Assembly (NCBI GenBank): GCA_032191485.1
Contig: JAVDOI010000003.1
Location: 15,999,813 to 16,063,812 of the forward strand
Length of the DNA stretch: 64,000 bases
Origin: Leptoclinus maculatus
Taxonomy: Eukaryota > Chordata > Actinopteri > Perciformes > Stichaeidae
Reading direction: 5' to 3'
Shown here: positions 25,500 to 39,100 of the stretch, piece by piece
Layout of the letters: each line of letters begins with the position of its first letter
Numbering within the stretch: the first letter of the stretch is position 1
Position numbers and translations under genes: made by a program
Notes under the pieces: model-generated
What the model was told of the DNA's origin: nothing
The model's database searches: none
What the model saw: the letters and a program-made list of their open reading frames with translations, nothing else

Positions 25500-25536
<37 letters not shown>
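25500..25536. repeat. (CA)n microsatellite
   Basis: About 18 CA units, followed by a shorter CA tract at 25555-25570. Confidence 0.97.
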
Positions 25537-25539
<3 letters not shown>

Positions 25540-25744
25540 AACGCTCACACTCAGACACACACACACACGCTAGCTCAACCTGCTTTATTTGTGATGTTTG
25601 TCTTGCTAATGTACAGAACCTCAGGGAAAATCAGACTTAATGCAAGGAGACCGCAAACTCTGCGCTCTGTGGTCTTAATAAGGACAAACCACTCACCGAG
25701 CTTGGCCAGAGTCGGACCGACCGGGAGTCCGAAGGGAGGGAACC

Positions 25745-25813
25745 AGAGAGAGAGGGAGAGAGAATGCAGGATGGAGGAGAGAGAGAGAGCGAGAGAGAGA
25801 GAGAGAGAGAGAG
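25745..25813. repeat. (GA)n-rich tract
   Basis: A GAGA-rich, purine-only stretch with few interruptions. Confidence 0.9.
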
Positions 25814-26849
25814 TGGTCGGGGATTGTTTTACAAACAGAATTCCTTTAATTAATCACCCTGTTTGAACAGCTGGCCTACTCAAGACAGGTCGTAACGGGA
25901 TCCCTACATGGAAGTGCGGATTACAGACGCGGATTCGGCAGAAAAATATTAGCTGTCAAACGCTGCAGCCAAGAGGTGCAGGAGAAGGCCCCTGTTTCCT
26001 GGTGGTGAGAGAGCCACAGACAGGGGGGGGGGGGGGGGGTGCTTAACATGGCTCCCCGAGGACTGAGGCTGCACAAGGCAACACAGGGGCCTGCGCGGAG
26101 GGCGGCGGGGGGAGGGGGGGGAGGTGCGTACTTTGGGCCAGGGGGCAGCCCCCAAGGCCAGCGGTCGTCCCATAGGGCCGAGTCCGGTGCAGCAGTCAGG
26201 GAAGGGGGTTCAGATTTAGGGTCAGGCTCTGATATGGGACTGGAAACTTGGAGACCCCCGTGTTAGCATTTATGTACAGGCCGCACATAAACAACCGAGA
26301 GCAGCTGTCAAGAGAGTATGCAGTGTCCTAATCGTACATGTTTATTATCAATGTCCCTGTAGGGGGATTGACATCATGGTTAAGAATGTGGCTGTGAAAT
26401 AGTTGGCTACCTACTCTTTTGTAAATAAATATGTTTTGTATGTAGGTCAGTTTGTGGCATTCTGAAGGAAGGCTGGGAATTACATTTAATCACAAGTATC
26501 CTTCACTGAAAGTTTTACATGGCATGAGTTTTCTGAGGGACCCCTCTTTTCCTTTTGTTTTGCTTAGCACCCCCGTCACTGGAGCATTTCCGAGAGCAAC
26601 ATTTCCACCAAAAATAAATTAATTTGAATAAAATGTCCTCATCGTCAGATTCTCTCTGACATGCAAATTTGAAAGAGAGACTGCAAACCAATTAATTATG
26701 TTGCACCATTCAATTTTATTTAACCCTTCTCTGATAAGTGAAGCTACGTCAACAGAGCTTTTCTCTTCATATCCATTTCAATTCACTTTGTCACTTACTC
26801 AATGTTCCACTGTGCTGATGGACCAAACACAATGTGATCGTCAAGATGT
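25814..26849. other. Noncoding DNA with G-rich block
   Basis: A G17 run at 26023-26039 and a G/C-rich block at 26095-26130 are followed by AT-rich unique sequence. No gene seen. Confidence 0.55.
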
Positions 26850-27075
26850 CAGCCAATTCCTAGTCTCACATTTTCCCGCCGTTTCTCATCACCTGCCCCT
26901 CCCCCTGCCACCTGCACACCTGTTCCCACTTCCCCATCAGCCCAGTAGGATATATTGGCCCACTTCCATTCATTGGATACGTTTTCCTCATATACCTGTT
27001 TTTGACCTTGAGTAAAGTTTTTTTTTATTATTTCACCAGCCTAGTCTCAGAGTCGTGCCTTCAGTTAAAACCTGT
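26850..27075 (+). repeat. Likely retroelement-derived fish repeat
   Basis: It contains CACCTGCACACCTGTTCCCA, a CCCATCAGCCCAGTAGGATA-TATTGG block, TTTTGACCTTGAGTAAAGTT, a T-run, then CACCAGCCTAGTCTCAGAGT and CGTGCCTTCAG. This order matches a repeated fish sequence I recall, probably the untranslated end of a non-LTR element. No coding portion. Confidence 0.5.
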
Positions 27076-28281
27076 TTTTACTGCCTTTACAGTGATGTGA
27101 TTTAAAGTTCCAGAACAGCTACTGATGGACGTTGGTGGTGACATTGTTTTGTATATAGAAAATAAACATAAACACGGACAAAGACAGGTTTTTTCGTTCT
27201 ATGATAAAATGTACTACTTCTTGTCCTCTGTCTTGTCCTTCATTTCTCTCTCTCTCTCTCTCTGTCCCTCTCTCTCTCTCTCTCTCTCCCTTTGTCTCAA
27301 TATCTCATTCTGTTCCGTCAATGCAGGAGGAGAAAGGGGAGTAATGTTGGCTCAGGTGCTTGATTTTCACTGACACTGTATTTACATGCATGGTAGGGAG
27401 GAAACAAATGTTCACCGACCACACACACACACACATAACCATGATGCATCACTGTAACTGTGTAAACAGCAATATTACTCTCAGACCTTCCACCCCGCTG
27501 CCACTCCCCTTTCTCTCATGGCCATGATGTAATTACCAAGGCACTTGATAAGTCATTGAGAGCTGGAGCACACACGGCTACAAAGTGAGATTTACCACTT
27601 CATGAGGCAAAACCAGAATCATATCTGCTCTTATTCATTTTAGGAAGCCAATGCCAAGGCTGTTAGTAGTCCAACATTTGTCTGTAAGGACACTCACTAA
27701 GATATACTCCAAAGGAAGTAGAGACCTGCCTGGACAAAGGCGTGAAAGCCTTTTTGAACATCTGTTGGGCTTTCCTTTGAGAGCCCCATAAAGTTTCACC
27801 ACAGAGTTCTGTGGTGATTTTCTGGGTTTTTCTGTGTATCCCAATAGGGAGGCAGCAGCTTGTTCAGTGAACCATGGTCAGTTCAAAGCGAAGAGAGGAG
27901 TTTGAGGAGTGTTGAGGACGATGATGTATAGCAGACTGGACCACCGGGGTCATGACTTTGGTGTACCCCTTCTGTGTATGTGAGTGAAAAGACACCTCCT
28001 CTTAGATCACACGTACGCACACAAATGCAGACATAAAAACAATGATTAATAGCATTGCTTAGTGAATGAATTAACTTCTGTAACAACCTGCTCATTACTT
28101 CAATACTGTTATTATGCTTTAATGCTGGTAAAACTAATACCAGTACATAATCTTACCAAACACAATAATTATTAGACAGTAAGCAAAGATTAGAAGCCAC
28201 ACATGTGACCACAATATTATAATGACTTCCAGAATTACATCATATTGTCCCAACCCACATGAACAGGGGCGGGGAGGAAAA
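27076..28281. other. Noncoding DNA with (TC)n
   Basis: (TC)n at 27245-27290 with one GTCC break, a short (CA)n at 27420-27436, and otherwise unique sequence. Confidence 0.6.
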
Positions 28282-28877
28282 TTAAAGGGGCACTTCAGCC
28301 ATTGAGTACTGTACTTTTATGAACTTTGGGGACTCACAAGAGATTAAATTGGTCACAATGGCAAAGATATTCTGATTTCCATGACGGACAAACTTCCCAG
28401 TTGCCTCTTTTAAATGCCCCCTCATTTCAAACCTCACACCCCTAGTTTGTAACCCAGGCGTTCTGTTAAAACATGTGAGTCTCAAGCCCAAGTGGAGATG
28501 CCAGTTAGTTTGCATTCCCAGGGCATCAAACAAACACAGGACTTTCAAGCAGTTTTAAAGATCGGTGTTCATGTCTCAAAGTGATGTTGAGTTATTCTGA
28601 AGTTACGTGTTTTTCATAATTATGTTTCTTGTTTACTGCCACCATAGTGGAGCGTCAAAGTTTGACGTGAAGGGCTACCCAGTGCGTTGGAAAGTGACGT
28701 CAAGGGTCCCGACCAAGCGAGTTGTAATGAGAATGCGTTGGCGATATTTAACCCCCATGACATCATCAGGGTTATTTTTCCAGACCTTGGAAAGTCCCAT
28801 TCATATACACCAGTTTTTTTTCACTACTCCTTATAGTAAACTGAACTTCTTGTGTACTGGTGGAGAGTCCCTTTCAA
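28282..28877. mobile_element. Possible non-autonomous DNA element
   Basis: The left end reads TTAAAGGGGCACTTCAGCC and the right end, on the minus strand, TTGAAAGGGACTCTCCACC. These ends are similar (about two thirds of positions) and could be decayed terminal inverted repeats. The interior blocks CATGACATCATCAGGGTTAT and TTATGAACTTTGGGGACTCA recall a dispersed fish repeat. A TTAA at the left edge could reflect a piggyBac-type site, but the right edge reads TCAA. No transposase frame. Confidence 0.45.
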
Positions 28878-30119
28878 GAGGCTGCATTTCAACTGGAACA
28901 CAACAGAAACTTTTCATATGAAACGTTGTGTATACCCACTGTAGCTTTGTTTTGTTCATCTATTTACACTCCAACAGGGATGCATTAAGATTAAAGAGGT
29001 TACAGTAATGTAGATGGGGGGGGGGAACAAAACTGTGACCAAAACAAACAACATTGAGTGAGAAAAGATCAGGATGTATCAGAAATATAAGACTATGAAT
29101 ATATCCCAGGATGTTTGTGAACACATGGCGGCAATGAACCCGAAGTGCAGATGCCTTTCCGTGCAGTGCTTCACGTTTTCTTTCAAATGTGCGGAAAGTA
29201 AACAACAAATTGAGGTAAGCACTCAATGCAACATCACACCCGATTCCCAGGATGCTTTCACGAGACGTGGTGCTTTTGTTTTCTCCTCCTCAGAGTCTTG
29301 TGTCTGCATGCTCTTGTGTTTCGTGACCATGCATGTTATTGACTTATTTGTATACTGTTGCAGGAGGACCTATTTCCCCCTGAAAGAACGAGGCAGGTCA
29401 CGTATCCACATCAGTGAGCGTCCGTGTGCGCTCAACACTTGGATGTGACTGTATGTTTTTGTGTTTGTGTTTGTATTACGTTAGCCATATTCGTGCAGTT
29501 TTGTGGGTGTGTTTTGCATCCATCACTCAGAGAATATGTGTGTGATTAATGTATTTGTGCGTCTGTGAATTCCCCACCCTTTTCTTTCTTTCTTTCTTTC
29601 CTTTTCCCTCTTAAGCGGTTGTTTGTGTGCGTCTGCTCTTAATGAATACAGCCACAGGATAAAGAGCCGCATGATAAAACAATTACAATTAAGCACATCT
29701 GGGGGTAGTGAGCAAGAGATGAAGAGAGACTGAGAGAGTTAAAAGAAGAAAAAAAAAGACAAGACAAGAGACGGCAAAAGAAAAGACAAGAGAGTTTAAG
29801 GTGTGAGAAAAAGTAGAGAATGTGAGGGTGATGCGTATCACTTCAGTGGCTCGTCTGGGAGACTCGAGGCGCTCCCACGTCCCTCAGCTCTCTCCGTTGG
29901 ACGACCCTGCTCCCCTCTGTCTGCATTGGGAGAAAGGAAACGGACGAAGGATTTACTGTTGGGTCCTGACTTGTACACATTCCTGGTGTTGTTTTTCTCC
30001 CCTCGGCCCCTCGGCCATACCAAAGGCCTCTAAAACAACAGGCTGTCAGGTTGTGACAGCTGGCTTCAAACAGCTCCTACAGCAGCCCTGCACCCAGGTT
30101 CCCAGCCTCACCATGGAGC
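28878..30119. other. Noncoding DNA
   Basis: Unique sequence with a G-run near 29017, a (TTTC)n run at 29583-29599 and A-rich segments near 29745. The first part of a 179-codon frame (29822-30361) lies here; the frame is a product of the GT tract that follows. Confidence 0.55.
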
Positions 30120-30275
30120 CGTGTGTGTGTGTGTGTGTGTTTGTATCTGTGTGTGCATGGATGGTTATATATATGTGTGTAGGTGTGTGTAGGTGTGTGT
30201 GTGTGTGTGTGCGTGTGTGCGTGTGTTTGTATCTGTGTGTGCACGGATGGTTATATATATGTGTGTGTGGGGGGA
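30120..30275. repeat. GT-rich minisatellite with an 86-bp period
   Basis: A 44-bp block (starting GTGTTTGTATCTGTGTGTGC and holding GGATGGTTATATATATG) occurs at 30137-30180 and 30223-30266 with one base difference, separated by GT repeats. Confidence 0.9.
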
Positions 30276-30409
30276 GGAGGGGGTGGCTAAGTGTTTGTTT
30301 GGTCTGTACATGTGGATGTATAGCCGCTTGTGTCTGTGTCTGTGTGTATCTATCACTTTGAGATAAGTAGGACTTCAGTCGCTGAGACTTAACATTTAAA
30401 CCCCTTTGG

Positions 30410-30465
30410 TGTGTGTGTGTGTGTGTGTCACATTCTCACACACATACACACACACACACACCCAA
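30410..30465. repeat. Opposed (GT)n and (CA)n tracts
   Basis: A GT run at 30410-30428 is followed after about eight bases by a CA run to 30461. The two are reverse complements and can form a hairpin. Confidence 0.9.
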
Positions 30466-33029
30466 AACACACCGCCTTATTTCCAGTGATGAGCCCAGGT
30501 GGCAGAGTGGCTTTGAAGCGCTGTGAGCTTTCTTATGATTCCCCTGGCCATCCAGGTGTGTGTGGGCTGGCCCGTCTGTCTCAGGCAGAGAAGGCCCTTT
30601 TTGTCTGAGCTTTGTCAACCAGGAGAACGCCATTGATCCCCAAGACCCCCCCCCCCCCCCCCCCCCCCTACTCCCCTTCAGAGTGCAACCACACCTCCAA
30701 GATACTCCCTTAGCTTCAGATGTGGGAGCTGGCAGAAACCAAAGCTGTTTGGAGGATGGAGGGGTTGTACAGGAGTTGTGGGCGGGGATAAGAGCTCCTC
30801 TAGGTGAGCAAGAGCATCCCCTCTTAGCACTAATGGGATAATTGTTTGCACTCCACAGGTGCTCACTGTCCAAATGAGGTCACAGCTCAAGTGTGGCTCT
30901 TCATTTTTTTTCGACAGAGGAATGGAAATGGAAAGATTATAATGTTCAAATTATTTATGATGTGCTAAGTGAACCTTTTTATTTTGTAGCATGCTGTAAG
31001 TAAAGACTATTAAGTGAAATGCAATGGGGAAGCATCAAATGTGCTTGTTCTCAATACTCGTACTCATAACAGTATCAGACACAATTAACTGAAGATGACA
31101 TGAACATAGTTGCTATATTGTGTTGTAAACTAAATATATTGCAAGTCTTCTTACTTAAACTCCAAAATTGGCCTCCATGGTTAGGCACACCAAAGTGCAA
31201 TCCTTAATCCTATTTTTATTGATTCATGATTGAGTGCGAGATCACGTTTATTTTTCTGCTGGAGAAGTTTAATTGATGTGGCCATGTGCATGACAGAGTA
31301 GCATTGTGGGATGCAAGGAAAGATCAGTAATCACAGCGGCTTGCAATGTATCCGAAGTAATTAAATACAAAGTCTGACGACAAATTAAAGTAAAATAAAT
31401 AAATCCTAATAAGTAAGTTAAATTCCTCAGCAGTAGGTTATTCGTACAATTTGCACATCTGCACATCTGCACACAGAAACAACTAACTTTTTGCTTTCAC
31501 ACCGCCAAGCTTTTAGGCCTGCATGTAACAACAATCTCTGCTTGGGTCTCTGAGATGACCAGGTTTCCTGAGCACACATATACACACACATGCACACACT
31601 GAAAGGTAAACTCATAGTCAGATATAAGCCCCAACCACCTTGTTCTGTGCCTTTGATGGTCTCATGCAGGTATTTTCCTCATGATATTTCCTGTGCTTTT
31701 GATCACCTATTGTGTCCATCCTCCACTGAGTCTTAAGGGAAGCCCCTTGATATCTTTTTCTTTCTTTCCTATCCACAGGTATTTACAGTCACATCTTGTC
31801 GGTTTTGAACCACACTAATTCCCACAAAAGAGTATTGTTTTTCTGAAGGCGCTGGAAACCCCACTCTACCTTTTAAAAAGGGTTGTTGAGAGATGCTGCA
31901 AAATGTTTCAAGTATAATTTTTGAAATGTTATTAACACCCCCAAAATGAAATGAAGCCTCCCTTGCATTGATGCAGACATCGTGGAGACAGATATCTCAC
32001 AACCTGGACACACAAAACCAAAACAATCTGTATGTATGTACAAGACTTTTGACAAAACAGTCTCCACTTAATGTCACTTACTCTCGTTTGACTGTAGCTT
32101 TCAACAGCGTCACATGGTTTACATCAACAGAGGAAGTTTTCTTAGTTGTTATGGAACCGCTTATTAAGGAATAAACCGTCAAGCTCAAACACACGACTGT
32201 ACCTTGTGCCTGTACACTTTTATGTTGATGTATTCTACATAACCATTTTTGTAACCTGTAACTTTTTTCACTTTTATCTTTACAGTTATTGAGCTGAAGC
32301 TCATACTTGTACTCGCTGGAGATGAACCCTCCTGCCACTGAGGCAGTATATATATGCACCTTTTGTGCATTCAGGTTTGTCTCTCATTGGCCATTAAGTT
32401 GTGAGTGATTTCCTAGCTGTTTTGCAGTCCTCTGTTTTCACAAAGGAAAGTCATATATTAACTCGCTCCCCTGTCCATTGGGAGGTCAAAGTCCCAGGTC
32501 AGCTACAGTCTTGCGCTTGCTCATCGACACTTCAGCAGGGCAGTTAAAGTTCAGACGGGAAAAATAGTACTCTTAAGTGTTTTCTACAGTGATTGTACAT
32601 TAAAACGTGTTTAGATCACTGAAGTGCACTTTGGAAACTATAATGTGGAATTTAAAAACAATCCTTCAGGCCCGTCTCGCGTCCGAAGCTGCTTTAGGCC
32701 CGATGCCACAGTGCAGACTGAAGTCACAATGGGAGACATCACAGAGTCACAGCCTGTAAATGTTAGCTTTAGTTTCTTTTACATCAACAGTTTATCCATC
32801 TCTAATTGGAACATGGCCCCCCTCCCTGCTCTTTCTATCTAAACACATAGACATGCACGCGCACACTCGTACATCCAGATATAGTCACACAGTCGGGGCA
32901 TGCACGTACACACCCAGTGGAATCATGGGAACATCTGGAGGAGCTCATCCAATGCACAGACAAACGTTTCCTGGAGAGCACCAAAAGAACCATCAGAGAG
33001 CCTTCAAACAGCCCGCCACTGCTAACAAA
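30466..33029. other. Noncoding DNA
   Basis: It includes a C24 run at 30645-30668. The rest is unique AT-rich sequence without recognisable exons or repeats. Confidence 0.6.
30645..30668. repeat. C24 homopolymer
   Basis: Twenty-four consecutive C, unusual in length for an assembled genome and error-prone. Confidence 0.9.
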
Positions 33030-33039
33030 AACACACACA

Positions 33040-33075
<36 letters not shown>
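33030..33075. repeat. (CA)n microsatellite
   Basis: A CA run with a single T interruption at 33041. Confidence 0.95.
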
Positions 33076-33076
<1 letters not shown>

Positions 33077-35764
33077 CTTGGTTGCAGAGGTAGAGGCCAG
33101 ATCAGATGAGTGGAGGGAACAAAGAGCTTCTCTTTGCCCTCAAAAGTATTGCAGCACTTAAGGTTAACTCTCCGAGCACAAGGGCTGTCTTTCTTCTCAG
33201 CCGGTGTCTCTACACATCCTCTCATATATACGCCGCCCTGCCAGGGTCCCGGGGCCCACCAGGACACAGAGAAAGCCAAGGGGCATAGGGAGCTTCTCGT
33301 GAAACAATTTCACTATGTCAGGGTCAGGCTGTCTGGCCTCTGACAAGCCCCCGTGACACCCAGTGTGCACAAGATCAATACGCTGCATGTGAATGTAGAG
33401 TAAACAGTGTTTTAGATGACATGAGATAAATTAGATTTTTTTTTTTCTGGTCTTGCCTTTCATCCATACTAAGAAAGCATATTTTCTGACCACCAAAAAG
33501 GCATACTTACAAAAGCGCTGTTCGTCAGTGGGAGAATTTGAAACTGTTATTCTCACAGGAAAAAATACTTTTTGAAATTGTTAACTTTTCATTATGACTG
33601 TAATTGTACTCCTCCCCACAATAGATTTTTTTGTCTGACATTATCTAAAAATCCCTATATTGAAAAACAAAAACCAAAGTAACGACCCCTGGTAGTGGGA
33701 GATTACAAAAGCTTTTCCTGAAAACTAAGCAAAGTAGCACTTTAACTGCCATTAAACTTGTTTAACTTATAAAGCCCCAAAATCATACATTTGTCTCAAA
33801 GGGCTTCAACGGAGACATATTGCATATTATTCCAACTCTCTCGGTACTATCGCTCAATGACACAGCTAGTTGCAGAAGACATTGCAAAATGTAATTGAAG
33901 ATACGTGATTTTGTCGGGTCAGTGACATGTTTGAACTCGAGTCTCCGCAAAAGTCTCAACCCTGCCTTCTTTCCTTTTCCTCCATCTCTCTAATTCTCTG
34001 TCAGACGCGACAGAAAAACACAGTTTATCATTATCGCCCCCTCTCACCTGAGACCTCACCTCTTGTCTCCCCTCCTGTCTGCTTCCTGACACCCCCCTCC
34101 CTCCACCCCGCTCGGCCCTTTCACCCTTCCTCTCCCCTGCCACTACCCATCCCTTCACACGTTCTCTCCTCCCCTCCCTCCCCCTCCTCACCTCCCTACC
34201 ACCTAGTGAGCACATTTCCTTACTCCCTCCCTGCCAACAAAGGGGGAAAAAAAGCTTTTACTCATTAGCGGATGACCCTTGCCCCAAGGCCACATTTTAA
34301 GAGGCTCTACTTGACTCCTGACATGGCCGTCAGCAATCAAAACATGTGCGTTCAGTGCATATAGACCTGTGTATTGATGCTTGGCTCGATGTGTGTGTGA
34401 CAGCAGTCTGACAGGAGACAGACAGGTTCACTAACTACTGCACAACCTCTGTGGTGGTTCCTCTGTCCCCAGGCCGGACGCTGGCGGTGGTTACCCACGA
34501 TGGAGATGGATCGCTCTCTCTTTTGTACTCCTCATGTGGCCCCGTTTGCAGGAGCCCCATTAGCTTTATCACCGATGTGTGTGTTTACTCATTGGGAAAG
34601 GTGAAGGGTTTGGGCATAGCGTGTCAGAGTCAGTGCTTAATTGTGTTGATGCTTTTCTAATTGCTCGCAGAAGTTGGATGTGGTAAGCTTGTTTAAGATC
34701 CGATGTGTTTGTGTTTCTAATTTCGCCGACAGGATGCAAACACACATACGTTGTTTATCTCACTCTTGGCCTCTCTCTCTCTCTCTCTCTCCCTCTCTCT
34801 CTCTCTCTCGCTCACCAACACGCACATACACATTCTGCTTGATATGAAATTATTGAAATCCTTTAATAATCTTTTTTTTGTCTTTATATACACTAGATTT
34901 TTTTTTGTAAGATAACAGAATTGCAGCGAGTCAACCTGAAAATGTGAGCTAACCTGAGGCTCCCTTCTGCCCCGGTCAATCTTTTAATGAGGAAGCTGAC
35001 AGCATATTCCCTAGGGCAGGGTGCTGCTACTGTAGTAATAGCCCTTCATTGCTGACAGATTCATGCACACTCCTCGTTTGATGTGGCTCTCTCCTTCTGC
35101 TTCGACCTCGGCTCGTCTGCTTTTGGACAGTTTTCTTCCAACGAAAACAGAGCTTTTCAAAGGACAGCAAGCAAGCAATTAAGGTCCTCTTTAACCTGTT
35201 TTACTGTGTGGTAATGTGGCATATACCTCTGTGTGTCTCTGACACTAATATAGACATGTCTGCTCCCAATATGGCAACACACAAGGCTTGGTATACTGTT
35301 GCGGTTTGAATTTTGCAAACATAATATGATTCAGATAATCAACAGAGACAACATTTCAAACCACTTTGAAAGGCAATCTTTTATATTTGAAACAGAACCA
35401 AAACAAGAAGAGGAATATAACATTTCACTTAGCTTTAGGGACTGTAGAAAAGTGATTGAGGAGGAGAGGGTTCAGGAGAAAATGGAGGGTTGTGTGTTTT
35501 TTTTCTTTTTGCCAGAGGGAAGGTAGTCTGGAGATTTTTGAGAGAGCAAGGGAGCGTCTTTTAACCTTTTCTCATACCAGATTCATTCTTACCATGTGAG
35601 ATTCATTGTAAATTAAATTAAAAAAAAAAGAAGAAGATACACCACTTTTGATATTTAACAGGGTGCTCTTATATGAAGGCTGTCTGGAAAGAGTTCCAGC
35701 CATGTGACTCAGGTTGTCATTTAAATGAACTGAGGGACAGTCAGACATTTGATCTCATGAATAT
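33076..35764. other. Noncoding DNA with pyrimidine-rich blocks
   Basis: A long C/T-rich stretch lies at 34035-34200 and (TC)n at 34771-34813. No exon or named repeat. Confidence 0.55.
34771..34813. repeat. (CT)n microsatellite
   Basis: CT repeats with one CC break at 34791-34792. Confidence 0.95.
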
Positions 35765-36120
35765 CTATATTTTGACGCCGGGAGCCGTCTTTTGCAAGTG
35801 CGGTTAACATTAACGTTGTCACATGTGGTTACAGTTGTGAAACATGGCAGTTAGCTTTAGGCAACAAAACTAGACGGTTAAGAAAAAACATCATGGTTAG
35901 CCTGAAAGTAAGTACCCTTGTTACATAACATAAGCTATGGACGTAACGTCATAACGTCAAGTGACGTCACAATGTCGTCAGTAAAAATCACATAACCTTT
36001 GGTTTTCAAACAGGACGTGAGCGTCGATCCTCAGAGTAGAAGTGTTTGTTTGAATCCACTATGCTTCCCTCTTGCCCTTAGTGGGCTTCTCGCTCTGAGT
36101 GTCTGACGATGACGCAAATG
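35765..36120 (+). repeat. Fish dispersed repeat (GGCAACAAAAC...GTTACATAACATAAG type)
   Basis: Blocks in order: TTTTGACGCCGGGAGCCGTC, GTTAGCTTTAGGCAACAAAA, AAAACATCATGGTTAGCCTG, GTTACATAACATAAGCTATG, GACGTAACGTCATAACGTCA, TTTTCAAACAGGACGTGAGC. I recognise this as an abundant interspersed sequence of percomorph genomes; name and ends uncertain. Confidence 0.6.
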
Positions 36121-39100
36121 GGTTTTCATTGGAGTTAGTTGAAAGCCTGGTGCGTCTCACACAGACGCTAAAGGGCGCCCTGTGAGTCTGTATCGGCGAT
36201 ATTTTATACCAGGCTGCATTCATTTATATTTGTTTTTATATATAAGTGAAATCCACGCTCAGAGTCACACAGGGCTAAAAGCTGGACGGATACGGAGGAA
36301 GTTGTCGGTGGAAGTCTTGCCGGGGGGGCCTGTCCTCCCCAGTCCACCACCCAACCCCTGTGTTTGGACAGAGGTTTATTTTCAGCCTCTGCGTTGATGT
36401 TTAACACGAAAGCCCGCAACATTGAGCCGCTGAGCAGCAACGGTGACATGTGGCCACCAGACTCCTTCAGAGCCTTTTCCACTCACTCCACCTCCTTTAC
36501 ATTTACACCCCCCCCCCCCCCCCCCCGCCCTCCGCTGCTCCTGCTGTTCTTCTGAAAACATCGGGTCCCATGGCATGAGCAAACATGCTTGGCCATCCTT
36601 CCTGTGAACCTGCAGAATGGCAGGACCCCCCCCTCTTCGCAAGGCCCACCCCGACCTCCTCTCAGTGTAACTAAGAACTGGTGAGACAACAAACCTTGAA
36701 GTTTGGCTTTCTTTGACCTTTGAAAGGTATTTTAATGGCCCTATCTCCCCACTATTGAAATATTTGGTTGGGCAGGGTACTTTTATCTCTGTGAAGTGGA
36801 AAACAGCTAATCCTGCTTGAATAGGCTACCCTCTAGTGTTTAAAGTCATTATGGCTCAAACCGAGGCTTTTAAACGTCTGTTTCCACATAAACTAGGATT
36901 AATCACAGCTCAGTAAGTGCCGTGTTTTCACACCAAAGTTGCATCACGAAAATGTCAGAACATTATAACCTGCTGCTGGCTTAAGAAAACCCCAAATGAT
37001 TAAAACAATCTAAATCAGTCACTTACACAATGTGTATTTCGAGATGCGGTAACAATACGCATATAGCTATTGATTATATTAGATCGGTTTTATTAGTTCC
37101 ACAACGTTATTTTCTTTCTAAATTCCTCGTTTAGAGGACACTTCGCCTGAGCCTTGCCTCACCTTCAGCCTCCAACTAGCTTTATAAGTGTTTGCCTGAC
37201 GATTACTTTCCAAACATAGCTGTTTACTCATATCCAAAATAGACTGAGAGGTTCTTTCTCCTCTGTCAGCGCAGAGTGGGGTCTTTGTAATGTCGTCAAT
37301 AATTTCAGGGGGTAAAGGTCAAGCAGAACATTAACATCACATGTACATCTACAGAAGAGTTAAACCTCTCGTCTCTCTCCTACGCACTGACCTTAGCCAG
37401 TGAGGGGCAAGCAAAGAAATGGCCTGTTACCTTTCTTTGTGCCTGGCAGCACATAAGGCCGAAGCAAAGATGAAAAAATAAATACTAGTGAGAAAAATAA
37501 GAATTGTGAGAGAAACTTGTTATCGACCTTGTTTTTCCGACCCTCTCTTGTTTTTAGCAAGAAAATGTCTGATAAACCCACTGTTTTACCTGCCCAACAG
37601 CAAACAGACATCTTCTCATGCAGCTTTAGTGTCTTGAAGGATGTGTTGTGTCCAATTGGCCAAAATCATTTCTTTTGAATGAAAAGAGAGCTTCTGTCCT
37701 GCATGTAATATGCGCACTGGGTTCAAAAGAGTTCAAATGTATGTCAACGGCAGTCAGTACGAATGAATAAACATTACTAAGATATATGTAAGTCATATAT
37801 GTGAGAAAACTTCACGGAGAGAGAGGTTTGCATGCTCACTGTGCTGTGTTTGCTCTGGTCAGTCTCCCATGGACGCTGGACGGCTGTGTCACACAATCGA
37901 GCCTCGACTCTCAAACCAGGTGATGACAGCATTATTGTAGTTAGGTCCCCGAAGGGTAACGGTCAGTGTGTTAAAACGTTATATAGGCCCTGACGGTCGG
38001 GGAAGTGAGAAAGGGCTCTTTTCACCTGCTCTGCTCTCACAGTCTCTGGAACCACCACACTCCCATGGTTGTGTGAGGTCTTTTGCCGAGCTCTTCATTT
38101 GTCTCCCCTCGCCGCTGATAGCGGAATACAGTAAATATTTTAGAGAGTTATTGCCGGGATCGGATTAATTACTTGCAAGTCTTGAGTTTCTCCAATGCAT
38201 CCTTTGTTCCCGGGAGAAGTCACACACAACATTAACAAGCTGTCAAGCTGTGAACTGACATGGTTTGTCTCAGTGGCTCGTTGTTGGTTTGCCTCAACAT
38301 TCACTGTGAGTGTGAACCAGAGTGCGTTTCATTCAAGACTACACGCACTTGTAGTCTGCGAATGTCCATGTCCTGGAAGTTGAGTGTGTATTGCGTGTGA
38401 GGCAGAAAGAGAATAAGAGGACACAGTGACAATGGAGCGGCTTGAGAGTAAGAAAGGGGGGAGTAATGGAGCTTGACTAAACCAAGCGCTTGTACATAAA
38501 TTGACATGTGCAATTAGGGAGATGTACACAGTCCCCCTGGTCTGTTTAAGATCTGGAATAGTTTCCTAACAGCTTCAAGATGCCCTGTTTTGGCTTTGGT
38601 TTCAAATCTAAATCGGGTTTGACCTTGTTGAATAATAGTGCTGGTGAAGTTCCCTCTGTTCTCTTTGGCTGAAGTCCAACTTCGTACATGACGGCAGACA
38701 CAGAACAAGGTTTGTCTCAGCTGGAATCTGATGAATGGTGGATGAAATTTTGACCTAAACTTGAATTCCTAACATTGGATTTTGCAAGGTGGTCATAAAC
38801 ACTTTTGGTTTCCTGTTTATATGGCGTATAAAGATGGAGGGGGCATTAAAAAGTGGAGGAGCTGAAGGTTTAGCTAGCATACTTGGCCTGGAACATCTCA
38901 GAAAGAAATGTTTTGGGCAGCTCTTGCTGTTTTCTTCTCTTTCTTTTTGTCTTTTTTCTTGCTTTTGTTTCTGCCTTCTCCGCATCATCTTTCATTAAAG
39001 TAACTACCCAACTTGTATCCGCGGGTATTAGCACTTTAGTGGCAGACTTGAACTCCAGACTGGCATCTCATGGGTTAAAGACAGCTGCCAACATCTGTAG

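Noticed and set aside
29822..30361. 179-codon frame rich in Cys and Val
   Set aside because: The Cys/Val run is a translation of GT repeats.
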